A model generated the notes under the pieces. That model was not told where the DNA came from. It made no database searches and saw only the letters and a list, made by a program, of their open reading frames with translations. This document shows positions 36,700 through 49,632 of a stretch of DNA of 64,000 bases, one piece after another; the stretch's first letter is position 1, and each line of letters begins with the position of its first letter. Both the position numbers and the translations under genes were made by a program. The stretch comes from Pomacea canaliculata (taxonomy: Eukaryota; Mollusca; Gastropoda; Architaenioglossa; Ampullariidae): NCBI RefSeq assembly GCF_003073045.1, contig NC_037597.1, positions 4,460,717-4,524,716 of the forward strand, read 5' to 3'.

Positions 36700-39600
36700 G
36701 GCTAGCTAGGGAAACAGTCCCAGAAAAAACACTTTTAATCTTGGGGTTTTCCTTACAAGGGCTACATTTACATCAAGAGCCTAATTTTGTTTAAAAGGGA
36801 GCTACTTGTGTCATATTTCTGATTATTAATGCTCCTATTAAACATTATTGTGATGGTACCAATTGTGTGAAGTCCATCTTGGCTGTACTGTTCTCAGAGA
36901 TTAACAATTTATAAAAACTAAAGGTGATCAAATTTGTATGGTTAAATCTATGCCGATTTTTGTTTTGGTAAAGTGTATATAAACTTCTTTTCCATATAAC
37001 TTTTTTTTATTATTTCTTGGGACAAAATTTTTTCTTAATTACTTAGAATTTCTCAGCATGAAAGGATTGCAAAATGAGTTGTGAAAGGGATTTTGAAAAT
37101 GCAACCTTTTATGTACGTAACACCAGCTCCAGGCAATACATGTTATCCAGGTATCAAATACCCAGCATCCATGCAGATCTGCCAAGTATTTGTCTAGCCC
37201 ACCTGCCTAACTGCTAGTTTGGGCTTTTTTTTGGTATTTCAAGCACTATATGTCAGAAAAGTATACCTCCACGCACATACAACACTAAAGTGAAAATACT
37301 GAGGTGATAGGAAAAGATAAGACAGTGCAAGACAAAAGTTATCAAAGAGCAATAAAGCCAGTCTTTAATAAAACTAGGTTTCCACATCCGAACGGTAACA
37401 CATGATAATAATAATACAAATTTAAAACTTCATTTAACCAAAAACATAACCAGTGCAACAGGTCATAGATAATCAGCTTTTTATCTTGACAGCTGTTATT
37501 TTGATGCTACTAGGGGAGGGAATTACACACCAAACCATAAAATAATGAAACACTGATCACTTCAACTGCACGAAGCACCTGACAGATGAATCTGTGTTTA
37601 ACCACAGTTCCTGTCATCCTATGACTATGAAGCTAGCTGGAAAATTAAAGAATGGTGGTTGAAAAGAAATCAACAAAAACACACCAGTAAAAGACTGTTG
37701 CATGAACAGGAATAGCCAACTCAGAGGAAGTCATCTGAATATGGTGCAGCAAATAATGTAGTAATTCAGCAGCTTAAAACGTTCACACAAAGCTTGAATT
37801 ATACATAAATTTTTAGTATTGTTATAGACTTGTCTACATCATATGCAGATGTAGATATGGTGGAACATGATTTGGGCAGAAGAAAAAATGAGAGTGGATT
37901 CCCACTGCCTTATCTGCCATCTCAACTCTGGTTTTTCATTTGCTGTACTGTCCACTTCCCTGCAGGCATTCATTTTCTGCTCCATGGACCATTTTCCTTG
38001 CAACATTCTTCACCACTGCTTTAGACTACATCAAGCATGGACTTGATGCTCTGATCTGCTACCTCCTGCTTCATTTATTTTCTTCACTTTCATTGTGTTA
38101 ATGTGACCTCCATGACAGTCATCCGTGCACCGAATATGGACGACTATGTATGCTGTTGCTTCCACCATCACCATTACTGCTGATACTACTACAAGTAAAT
38201 ATCGCAGCTGCAAGTCAAAAATGAAAAGAAGGGATATTTTGTTAGTGGAACTGAGCTGCAGTCACTGCATCTATGTGGATGGCATTCACCTTCTCATAAT
38301 GAAATCATCATCATGTCTAAAAATGTTTATATTTTTCCCCCTTGTAAAGCGCTTAGAAATAGCCTTTGACGGTGGGGTTAAATGCCATATAAATTCACTT
38401 ATTATTAAGTTTTCTTTTAAGACTTTTTTCCATCCTGTCACTTTCTATTCACAGCTTTGATCTACCAATGCATTTGATACTTCCAAGCTGAGGTGCCCAA
38501 CAAGCAAAAACATTAAAAGCTGCAAAAACCATGATTACATTTTCTATTTAAAAACTTGATTCTTAAATGCTAAAATAAAAACTGTTGCAATAAAAATTTG
38601 CCATACATAATAGATGTTAATATGATGAATTAAACAATGGGTTGTACCATATCATTTACATTTTCTGGCAAAAGAAATTAAGTCAAAAGTATTCTAATCA
38701 GCCATCCTTCTCCAGTAATTTAAAATAGTATGACTTATTATGTAAATATGGAGAAATATGTGCTTTAAAGAATGTTTAAAATGCATGCTACATGATGGTA
38801 ACACCAAAGTTTGCAGTTTACATGAAGACAGAGGTAAGGGGAATCCCCAAGGTTATCTGACAACTTTCAAGGCCTGTACTTGGACAATAATTAAAGGTCT
38901 CAGCTTTGCTCCAGTCCATAGCTACCTCCAAGATTGTAGACCTTTAGTTGAAAGTATGAGTAATGTCATCAATTTTACCACATCAAAAAGGAAAATCAGC
39001 TACTGATGCTATACTTTAAAATGATGGAATGATTTGCTCAGAATATATGCACAATGCTTGTTTATGATCCAACGATGAACACCTTGCAGTGTGCCAAACA
39101 TGATTTTATACTAAAAGTATACAAAGTACAAAAAATGTATTACTGTCTCTATGGCACTGAAACTGTTGTTCAAAAATAGCAGCTTATGATGTAGGCACCA
39201 TTATAAAAATGTATGCACATAGGAAAATTATGCAGTAAACTGCCTTTATTTCTAAGACCTTCCTATTTAAAGATGACAGATTAAAGGCCAAACTTCTACC
39301 TTAGAGCAGGAGAAAAAATTGGTTTGACGCATGGGAGGGAGGTAATATATGAGGTGCCAGCTACCCTAGTGGTCATGCTCAACTAATTGGTTTCATCTGG
39401 CCTGTTAAAAAAAAACACCCTTGCTTCCCAACCCCAGGCTGAAACATTCTTTTCTGCCAGATGGTGGAAGTTCCATCTTTAAGCATAGAACAGCCATTTT
39501 TCTCAGATTTCACAAATCTTGCATAAAAATGGATATTACTGATTAGAACTGCTTGATAAAGCAATTATTACACATTTTGCAGGCAGGATCACTGATAAGC

Positions 39601-40630
39601 AAACAGGTACATACACAAGATGTACAACATTTGTGATCCATGCAATCAAAAGCATTCCCAGACTCTCATTCACTGCCTTCATAAAGGGCAAGAAAGACAC
39701 TGCAGGCACAGTCCAGTGATGTCGCACAAAACACACTTCAAACCACATCTTGCACAAAGCAAAGAACCAGGAGCTGTGGCCAAAAGGGGTGGGCCTTTGA
39801 ATCCAATTCTAATTCATAGGGAGATGGGAAACAACCTTCCCACTGCACTGCAAACTTTAAGCCATCCCTTGTCGAGATCTAATTGTACAGTCGTTGTATG
39901 ATTAAAAAAAAAATTCCCTCCTAGTAGAACATTGCTGTCTCATACAGGTATGCATATCTGTATGGACATACAGTGCAGCAGAACTGACGATGATGAGAAA
40001 TTACATATAAATACATAACATAATGATGGAGACATCAATATACAGTTATAAAATCAGTTGTACAGACTTCTTGCACACACATCAACACAGCCCTCTGCTG
40101 GTCTGATGACTACCATGAGGGGTGAAAAGAAAAGCCTATTGTCCTTTTACATCCTGCTGTACAAAAGAATTTGCGCAAAGAGCGAAGGGACCAATGTAAT
40201 ACAAAATCAAGATGTATGCCTTCAACAAAGTCTATCAATCCATTTTCTGCCACCACAAAATTTCAGCACCATTTCTATACAGATCATATATATGGATCAG
40301 CCTTGACCTGTTAAAGATCCTCTCATGAGTGCAAACAACACAGATTCTATTTCTTTCTCAATGGCTCTTACTACATATCCAGGATACATTGTCTTTATCC
40401 AAGATTATAACTGTTGGTCTACCAAAAGACCATGCCCCAAAAATGAGTACTCACTTATACAAGTCAAAGATTTAATTTAAATCAAAACAATGAAACTCTC
40501 AGTTAACTTACCAAGAACAGAAACCCTGCACAAATAATGAAGTTTATCACTTCGGTCCAGCTCTTTGCCCCAACAAATAAAAAAAATATCACAGCCAAAT
40601 GCTGCACTGCTGCAGCTGGTGAATAAAACT
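36700..40630. other. Convergent 3' region between ZFYVE19 and GTPBP2, no gene recognised
   Basis: AT-rich sequence with only short chance ORFs. GTPBP2 ends at 40635 on the minus strand, so part of this is its 3' untranslated region. An AATAAA on the minus strand at 39244-39249 is one candidate end. A box GTAAAGCGCTTAGAAATAG with CCATATAAATTCAC at 38345-38400 belongs to the common 'AAAGCGCTATATAAAT' invertebrate repeat type. Confidence 0.5.
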
Positions 40631-40634
40631 ATGC

Positions 40635-43600
40635 CTAGCGTTCAATACATTCATATGGGAAAATCTGTAAGACTTCCCCAACACCTTTAGATTTTCCTTC
40701 CCGGAACAAAAGTCGTGCTCCAACTCGAATATACTCAGGCTTGTACTTGAACTCGAAGATCACTCGGGCTTTCTCATTTGTTCGTAAAGAACTCTGCCAA
40801 AAAAAGAAAAAAAAAACCTTAATTCCCATTCTCTATTGTTATAAAATAGTATCTACAGTATAACAGTTTGAATAGTGAAAATTGTTATTTTTGTAATGAA
40901 ACTAGACCTACAAATAAAACTTCTGACTTCAATTCTGCTGTGAAATATGTAAAACAGATCAAAGATTTACCCTGTCCATCTTCAAGATTTTAGCAGTCTG
41001 ACAAACAGTGCCTATATGAATGGTTGTCTGAAAGTTACTGCTGATCTGGCCAGAATGGAACAGTACATAAACATCTGCTTGAAACTGACGGCAGCACACA
41101 GCTGGTGTTGATGGGCTGATTAATACCATACCCTGCAGACATAATCAATCTTTCATCTCAAAAAAAATAATATGAAGATCTGTAACAGACTCATCCATCC
41201 CTAAGCTTCCTTTCAATGATCATCTGTTTATAAAACCTGAAGCAAACAGCAATATATTCTCAAATGCCAATATACCAAAATTGTTAAAATGTTGGGTACA
41301 GGTGAGGATAGTGAGTGACTTAAAGAAAGTATATGACCCTAACTGAATGAAATTGTTATGCCACAAAGTGTGGTGCAAGATGGGGCTAGCAAGACAAAAG
41401 TCAAGATTATTAAAAATTAACCAATTCTCAAGGGGCCGCATCCCCACAAGCAAACTTGTTGCAAGAAAGGTAGAACGAAAAAACATGGCGCACTGTGCAT
41501 AAATAAAGTGATAAGTATGGAAAGAAACTGTTGGTATCTATTCTATTCTGTCTATGGAATTCTTCCCTTAGAAAGCAGAAAAAAATCAACCAATCAGATA
41601 TTTTTTTACATCTGAAAGTAGACAAAGTTAAACCATCTTGTTTGTGACATTTGCCGGTTTCTCAATTTGACATGGATTTGTACTCAACAACAGAAAATGA
41701 CAGGGAAATAGTAAGTAATATTTAAATTCTAATGTATATCCTAATAAAATGTTTGCTTGGTACTTCATGTTTGTATATAACTTGAGTAAATGATTTTTTT
41801 TTATTTCTACTTAGTGACATACTTCTCAAACGTGAGCTCTCCATTTCCTTACCATCTTTCATTTGAATTTAGTACAATAAAACAAAAACTATATTTTTTA
41901 AATGTTACACCAAGTAAATGTTTAAAACATGCTCTTTAAAATGGTGAGTCACCAATAGTTGTCTTTACTGTAGGTTAATAGGTATAAATATTTAAACATT
42001 ACCAGTTGAAAAGTTCAAATGCGGGCGTGACACATTCAGAAATAGTCAATAATAATATATAGATCTGCAACCTAGAGGAAAGAAAAACTCCCATTCCTCA
42101 AAGTTAATTGCTATTAAAAAAGTACTGTCGTCCCTATTTCCCTTTCTTTCCTTTTTTTCCTACAAAATGTTTATATGTTAAGTCCCCCAAAAAACAAAAA
42201 AGAAAACTCCAATGAAGCTATCAAATAATCTTATCTGACTCTTACTTTTCTCAACTGTTCACGCTCTACATCCATCAGTGCTACAGAGGCAGCCTGGCCA
42301 GCTTGTATTAAACGACAGGGAAGTCGATTTCGATGCACAGTTCGGACCTTGACTTCATTAAAAGTGCCAGAATCTGAAGGACCTAACAGCAGTTTTTCCC
42401 CTTCTCGTATAGACCCTCTGGACATAGAATAAAGTTTGGTAAGAGGCTGTCAGCACTTTAAATAAAGAAAACTTTAAAATATTAATCGATTTTTGTTATA
42501 AATATAAAACATAACTTGTTACTGAGTAAGAATGTGACTTGTACATGATTTCTTACATATTTTTATGGTCAGCTGCATTTACAAAGTAGTTACCTACGGT
42601 GTTGAATATCTCACCTTCTGATGACACCGCCTACAACTGTCCCTACCAGAGGTACAGAGTAAAGTTCATCAATCTGAAATTCTGTAAGGTCTTGTGCAAG
42701 GCGTTCTCGCTCACTATGGGAGTGCTGTGGTGGCAGCACATGCAGAAACTTCAGAATAAGATCCAGATTTTGCCCCGTCACACAAGACACTGTGAAGATG
42801 GGAGTTATCCTAAAGGGCAGAGCCAAATTCACAGTTTTAACCACTGTCTGGCACCTTTGGGGACAGATGGGAAGATATAGGTTGTGACAGTAACACAGAT
42901 ATATGTTCCAAGAAGCACAGAGGTGAGAGATGAAAACCAAAAAGAGAATTCAGATGAAATACTTTGACACTGATAAACATTGACAAGGTTTCATACATGC
43001 TAAACTGTGCATGTGGCAGAACATGTTACAATTAATTTACCTCTACACAGAATATGAAAATAGATATTTTGAATTTTGAGTTTAATAAGCTGTATTAAAG
43101 AAATAATATAATTTACCTTGCAGAATCAGGAAAAAATATTTGTAAATCATGATCACAGAAATAAAGGTCACTGATTAAACTCAGAATCTTGCAAGGACAT
43201 GGTCTTAGCATTCCTTGAAATTTAAGAAAGCATAGACAAACATCACAATTTATCAAAATATATAGAAAGATAATGGTATTTTAGAACTACAGTATTTGAA
43301 TCTATGAAAAATGTGAAATCTTGTAATAAAGTTTTGAAAATAGTTTTAAAACCTGTCTCTATTAGATTTACATCTTTTCTCAAAAGGTCGTTAAAGTAAG
43401 GCTTTTCCATGTTTTTTTGGCTTCAGGGAGTTACAGTTCTGTTTTAACAACAAAAAAACAGAAAAGATTTGTTGATTCAAGGCAGCCAGCAACAACCCTG
43501 GTCATCCTTGACCTGACAATGAAGTGAAGAATAACAGACTAACTTAAAATATTAAGGTTTACACACATACCCAGTCAAGCTAGTAACAATCAACCTAGAA

Positions 43601-46600
43601 ACATACAATACAAAAAAAAAAAAGAGGACAATAAGGCATCAAGAATGTCTGCTCTCTCCCATAACACCCAAGGCAGTGTGCTAGCTAGATGCTAAGACAT
43701 AGCCATCAGCTTAAATGCCAAGATCTAGCAGTTTAGCTAACTGCTACACCAGGGGTGGGCAATTAATTTTCCCAAGGGGCCGCATGAGAAATTGGGATGG
43801 TTTTAGAGGGCCGGACTAATATAGTTAACTCAGTTTTACCCAATACTGTATATATAGTATATATACTGGCGGGCGGGCCAGTGGGCGGGCCGGTCAGAGA
43901 CAGGAGGCGGGCCGGATCCGGCCCTCAGGCCGGCCTTCACCCAGGTCTGTGCTAGACATTAGCATCTACCTAGCACTGTGCACCTAGTAACAGGACTATT
44001 TTCAAGGTAAACACACTTTACATCCAGCCTATTGTGATCACTGCTAGCCCCCTTTATCAAATCCGTCAACCTTCTACCAACCTGTTAGTATCTAAGCTGC
44101 TGGCAACACTGATGGCATCATCCTCATTACTGATACGAGCTGGAATCTTCCTACAGCCTGGTGATTTAAGGATGGTCTCCAGCTGCTTCAAAAGTCGTTG
44201 GAGTCCTATTTTAGGGCACAGGTCAACTTTGTTGACCACCACAATCACAGGTACTCCTAGTGCTAATGCATAGCCCAGATGTTCTTTGGTTGTGCCCACT
44301 GAAATGACGTGATATTTAAGAAATGGCTTAATTTTGAAAATTATTAACATCATGAATTTTACTTAACATACACTTAACATTTGCTAGGCCTTGCAATAAA
44401 AGCTTTTTCTCTTCATGCAAGGCAATAAGCCTTTAACTTAATTTCAAACATAGTTTAGTTTATTCCTTGTTACTCCCTTGAGGAGCATAAGGCCCCAAAC
44501 TCAAACATAAAAAGGGACAAAGTAAAAAAGAAATAAATAAATGAATAAACACCAAAGCAAATCTTTAACCAATTCTCAAACACATAAGAAGACAAATAGA
44601 ACCACCAGAAATAAATGAATAACCACCAAAACCTACCTCAGTACCAAAAAACATCCCTATTATAGCATCAAGGATGCTCCCAAACTAAACTGCCTATGAA
44701 AATCTGGTACAAACTTTTTTTTCTCCATTTTCCACATGCCTTGAAGCATAGCAAGTCAAGGTATATTTACCTATGCCAGTGGTGGCACTGACAACAAGCA
44801 TGGCAAAATCAGGGCAGTTCCCAGTGAGGCCGAAAATTGTGGTTTTTAGATATTTGTGATGGCCTGCCAGGTCGATCAGTGTGATAAGCTTGCTGGACTT
44901 TTCACAGATCTCTTCTATTGTGCGGCATTCTGCATAATTCACAACCTATACACAAAACAAAAATATAAAAAGTCATGACATGGTTTGATGTATTGCCTAT
45001 TCACAAACGCTGGTGAGCAAAAACAAATTCATACATGCAAGAGCACACACCTAAAAAAAATTTCATCCCAAGGCTAAAAAAACAACACCTGTAGTATGTC
45101 ACTTATCTTCTAAACACAACAATTTTAGCAGTTCATCAAAACAAGCCATATTAAGTATTCTTGTCGTGAACAACTTCAACTGCTTACAATCCCCTGAAGA
45201 CACTAATAAAATTTAGCTCTCACCTGGCCTTTGCAGTCAAACCCAAGGATGTCATATGAGATGGAAGATGTTCGCCCTGACTGAATCTCATGCAAGTGTC
45301 GGAAAAGATTCAACCGTGCACAACCTCGACCATTGTCTAACTCGCCTTGTGTCAATACCCCAAGCAGTGTTGATTTACCTGCATCTACATTCCCCAGCAC
45401 AGCGAGCCGCAGATCTATGAACTAAAAGAACAAATTTTCACATTTATACTGATCATATACTGATCCCAGTCCATTTTATTTTGCTTCCAAATAAATAAGC
45501 CTTTTTTCTTACAATAAGCAGATTCATTTAGCTGCTAAGTGTGTTCTTCACAAACACTATAAATACTAATTTATTACAAGTGATAATATGTGCAAGATCA
45601 TTCTCAATAAACTATGCATCTTCAACAAGTACAGTGCGCATAATCTGGCTTGAAAATCGTAATACACAAGGAAGACAACAATAAGAAAGCCTAATATTTT
45701 CAAACTGTGTTGTTATAATGACAACTGCAAGGATTGCCACATCTCTTCCATGCTAACCTTTTGTTTTATCTGCATAATGTTTTTGTGCAGATTTATTTTG
45801 TGCAGAAATTCTGCCTACCAAACATTTGCTTAAGCCAACAATGAGCAGTCTTCTCACCTCCTGGTCATCTGGAACTTTTCTAATGAGGATTTCCATCACT
45901 TTCTTGCATTCTGTTACATCTCCTTCAGGCTCCATAATTCTCTCTCTGAGAACTGTCAGCGAGGCGCCAAGCCTGAAAACATGGATGAATAGTGTGAACA
46001 TCTTAAAAGAAAACTGAACTATAAGATATACCAGTCAAAGTCATCTGAACCTTGCTATAAATTTATAGTGATCAATAACATAAAAGGTTATTACAGTGCA
46101 GAAATGAAAAAACACATTGCTGACTCTACCTATTAGCCATGGTCTCCAAAGTTACCAGAGATGCCTGCAAATCCATTTCTGTAAGACCAGTGAGAATACC
46201 ATTGTCTTCAACACCTATCTCATAGATGGCTTCTCCGTTGCCTTCTTCTAAACGCCATTTCATTTGTGTTACCAGATGCTCCAATCGTGATGCAGATGGA
46301 TTTACAAGCTTCAACTGATTAGAAATGAAAGAAAAGTATTTAAGCTATTCTCTTTTTCTCCATCTACATTCTCCTCCCTTTCCCCCAGTGAGTCTGGAGA
46401 CCTTTCTTAACATAAGCAATCAAAGCAATCTTGGCAAAAAATACTTGTCTCAGACAGCCCACACAAAAAATTTGGCAATACAAATCTATCTGAGGAAACA
46501 GGTACACTGTGATGTACACTTTTCAGCATCTATATTACCCACCAGTTTGAATAAATGATTGTGCATCTACCCATCCATATACACAGATGTTTTCATCCAT

Positions 46601-48420
46601 GACAACATACTGTATAACATACATTTCAGCCATAACAAATTTGTGCAAATTAATATAACTACTACATGTATAAGCAGCATATATGGCATAAACTATAAGA
46701 TGTATAAACTCACCTTATATTCTATATTTCCCTCCTCCTCCTGAAAGGTAAATGTTACTACATTAATTTAAAGTAAGAAAGAAACAGAACAGCAATATTT
46801 ACTATATACTGACCTAATCAATTTGGGAGCCGATCATTTCACCCCAACACCATTTTGCCCCAGTCATATCGGCTTCACAGCTTAAGTCAATTCATCCCTG
46901 CTATGTCCATTTCATCCCAAAACCAAAAAGTCAAATTGCCCCAGGTACATTTGTCACCTCTATTGCCCAGACCATTCTTTTGAGCCTGGGACAATTTACA
47001 ATACAGCATGACTATAAATTATTATTATTATCATTATTATTATTATTAATAATTATTATTTTGATTTATATAGAATATTTTTCAACATTATTCAAGTGGG
47101 TTTCACTATTGACGACAGTGGTATCCGTGCACTACTGTAGTTTGATGTGCCTCAAGTTAAATGAATATCTGATTAGCAGTGTTTCTGCATATAATAACAT
47201 GCAAAAAAAGTAAAAAATACAAATATTCAATAAAATGATGACAAAATCTTTACTTTAAAAAGATTGTTTAAGGAGAAAAATCATATTCTCTGCATGCTTA
47301 TTGCTAAGTATAGCCATTTTTATTTAGTAAAATGAACTTATTCACTTGGCTCTGTTTAAAATGGGCAGCTGTTCCAATATATGGCTCTTTTGGCAATATT
47401 TGATGTTAATAGCTACTTATGTCATTGGTGATTAATTCATCTTTTGGGCCCGGGACAATTTGACTTTTCAGTCTTGGGACGAAATGGACATAGCTGACAT
47501 AATTAGGCTGAGGAGCGATACGACTGGACGAAATGGTCTCGAGGTGAAATGACTGGCGACCCTTGGCTCCAATGTTATAATTAAGTTATGTCTCCATTGC
47601 AGTACAAAACAATACCAAGTTGCTAAAACTGTGGCTAGTTGACAAAGAGATGAAATTTGTCATTTTCAATTCAAATTAATTACTTTGATTTTGCACTAAG
47701 TCATGACTAAAACAATCTTTCACAAATTGCTTAAAGAAAAATTACAGATTGGCTTAATCCTTCAGTCTGTCTTTTAAAAATAAAACCTGTACTTTTTCTA
47801 TATTCTATATCTACATATACCTCTTTCCTATACATGGCTTAATCATGGTCTGTTTTCAAAAACATGTACTTGATCTCTTCCCAATGCATGTAAACGATGT
47901 GATTTAACATCATTTTTTTCAATAAACTTTTGGAACAAATGAGAATAAATCCATTAAAATAAATCTAAATCCAATCTATCTCTTCTTCCGCGTCCTCAAT
48001 CCATCTAAAACTGAGGTCTATTTTTTATGTCTTCTGATAATTTTACACATTACACCTTTTTACACATTCTTCTTGCACTGCGTTTACCTCTTTTGAATTC
48101 ACTTTTATAGTTCTATATATATATATCCACGGGTATAATATCAATACCATGAATAACTATACAGGGCATATGCTACGTCTTACGATACGGCTGGCACATG
48201 CTTAAAAGCATTACGTGACCTACAGTAATACATAGAACTTTAATTTTCCGTGTCGCTTTGGGCTTTTCGACGTTTAGGATTTCTGGCCACTGGCGGTTAT
48301 AGTCAATAAATTTGATCACAACACAAAATACACATTCTAACTGCTTACTTCTGGCCGGAGAGTCTCTGGCATTTCTACAGATGTTTCACAGTTCCCTGAC
48401 AAGTCTAACGTAGTGTCCAT
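40635..48420 (-). CDS. GTPBP2: GTPBP2, translational GTPase of the GTPBP1/2 family (complete, 11 exons)
   Basis: GTPBP2 is a cytosolic GTPase related to eEF1A/Hbs1 that works with Pelota in rescuing stalled ribosomes. Exons: 48349-48420, 46714-46740, 46130-46314, 45858-45972, 45224-45421, 44771-44945, 44082-44298, 42615-42809, 42246-42417, 40971-41132, 40635-40793; 558 residues, human about 600. All junctions keep phase with GT-AG sites. GTPase motifs: G1 [10 protein letters not shown]3 DLAGH, G4 NKVD. It is called GTPBP2 rather than GTPBP1 because of [30 protein letters not shown] and [19 protein letters not shown]. The later beta-barrel domains contain [31 protein letters not shown] and [19 protein letters not shown]. 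The first exon is less conserved; its ATG is the first in frame. Confidence 0.96.
43750..43949. mobile_element. 200-bp GC-rich hAT-like MITE with 8-bp target-site duplication
   Basis: It starts CAGGGGTGGGCAATTAATTT and GGGGCCGCATGAGAAAT, and ends GGCCTTCACCCAGGTCTG. Flanks are TGCTACAC (43742-43749) and TGCTAGAC (43950-43957), seven of eight matching. The start is the classic 'CAGGGGTGGGCAA...GGGCCGCA' hAT terminus. The interior has GGCGGGC repeats and strong GC bias against an AT-rich host. It lies in GTPBP2 intron 7. Confidence 0.85.
46825..47570. mobile_element. 746-bp fold-back element with ~130-bp diverged inverted repeats
   Basis: The left arm GGAGCCGATCATTTCACCCC, then CTATGTCCATTTCATCCC and AAAGTCAAATTGCCCC, pairs with the right arm read in reverse (GGAGCC, GTCATTTCACCTCG, CTATGTCCATTTCGTCCC, AAAGTCAAATTGTCCC). 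The centre is AT-rich with ATT repeats and codes for nothing. No certain target-site duplication is seen. It lies in the large first intron of GTPBP2. Similar 'CATTTCGTCCC' repeats are common in invertebrates. Confidence 0.8.
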
Positions 48421-48650
48421 ATCGCCGATGGACTACAACTAACACTCATAGATGCCCTAATACCATGATTGCTTTTGGTGGTGCATATTTTTCCGATATT
48501 ACTAAGCGGGATGATTCTAAAAATAATTGATCAGCTGTTCCTGGCGTTTTCAACCATCTTGCGTCAGGCCAAGAAACCCGGATGAAAATAAATACGACGT
48601 CAACTGAAGTACGGTAGACAATTTCAATCATAAATATTAAATGTTAACCT
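48421..48650 (-). promoter_or_regulatory. Upstream region of GTPBP2
   Basis: The 230 bp upstream of the GTPBP2 ATG should hold the promoter and 5' untranslated region by position. I see no TATA box or other clear motif; the next gene on the other strand is far away, so this promoter is not shared. Confidence 0.3.
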
Positions 48651-49070
48651 CCGGGTTGTGATAGCTCACTCACTCACTCACATTCATGAACAATGAATTT
48701 AATTGAAACTGGAGGACAAATTCAGTAAACTTGATGAACTGTGATCCATGCAGTCAACGATTTACTGGGTTCAATCCATAATTACCACTGATCGGCGTAC
48801 CTACTCTCCACCATCGTCACATCTGAATACGACGTACCGATTATACTAAAATCCTTGATTTAGCTGTATTTCTTCATATTCAAACACACGATCGCATTGG
48901 TGTCCCCTTCCCCTCACATGCTAATTGCAGTGGCGTAGGAAGATTAGCCAGATGTAAGGCAGAAGAAGTGAAGATAGCAGGTCAAACTGCAGGCTTCACC
49001 TACTGTCTGTCCTTAGTCAAGCCGTGCTTTTGACATTTGGCCTTTTGTGTAAAAATCGTTATCCTGTTAA

Positions 49071-49208
49071 AGAGAGAATGAGCGACAGATCCGATTATTC
49101 GGACGTTGAAAGTCTACATTTTTCGTAATTAAGTAGCAGTTTTTCAGAACCTCGAGAAATGCAGACTGACAGCGTCCGAATAATCCGAACTGTGGCTCAT
49201 TCTCTCTC
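49071..49208. mobile_element. ~138-bp element with 35-bp inverted repeats
   Basis: AGAGAGAATGAGCGACAGAT and CCGATTATTCGGACG at the left pair with CGTCCGAATAATCCG and GGCTCATTCTCTCTCT at the right. The arms match except for a few bases; the spacer is about 65 bp. The shape is that of a MITE or other fold-back element. It lies in the repeat-rich region right of GTPBP2. Confidence 0.7.
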
Positions 49209-49465
49209 TCTGATTGGTGTTGACTGCTGGCAATGTTGTGAATGTCACCAACGTGACGTAGTACAGTAGTACACTGTTGTCTGCGCTCGTTGATCGCGGG
49301 GGCGAATCGTAGCGGATAATTAACGGATGGGTTCTGGGGGCTGAAATTTACAGGTTAGTTTTATATTGCCTTTATCTACTGATATCTGAAAAAAACGCAA
49401 ACCGTTCAGGTTGATCTTTAAATCGTCTTCCCCCTTTCTTGTTCCACTATCTTAAAAACAAAAAC

Positions 49466-49496
<31 letters not shown>

Positions 49497-49632
49497 CAAT
49501 CTCGATTAGTCGCTCAGCCATCCTCGGCTGTGCGGGCGCACTTATTTTACATGTATTATAGAGTAGTTCTGCCATCGCGCCTGTACATTTCAGTGTTTAG
49601 AAGGTGGAAAAACTGGTATAGGTATAGTTCCG

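Noticed and set aside
49200..49352. Possible first exon of a plus-strand gene (ends ATTTACAG, then GTTAGT)
   Set aside because: A good donor-like site is present, but there is no coding continuation or recognisable downstream exon.
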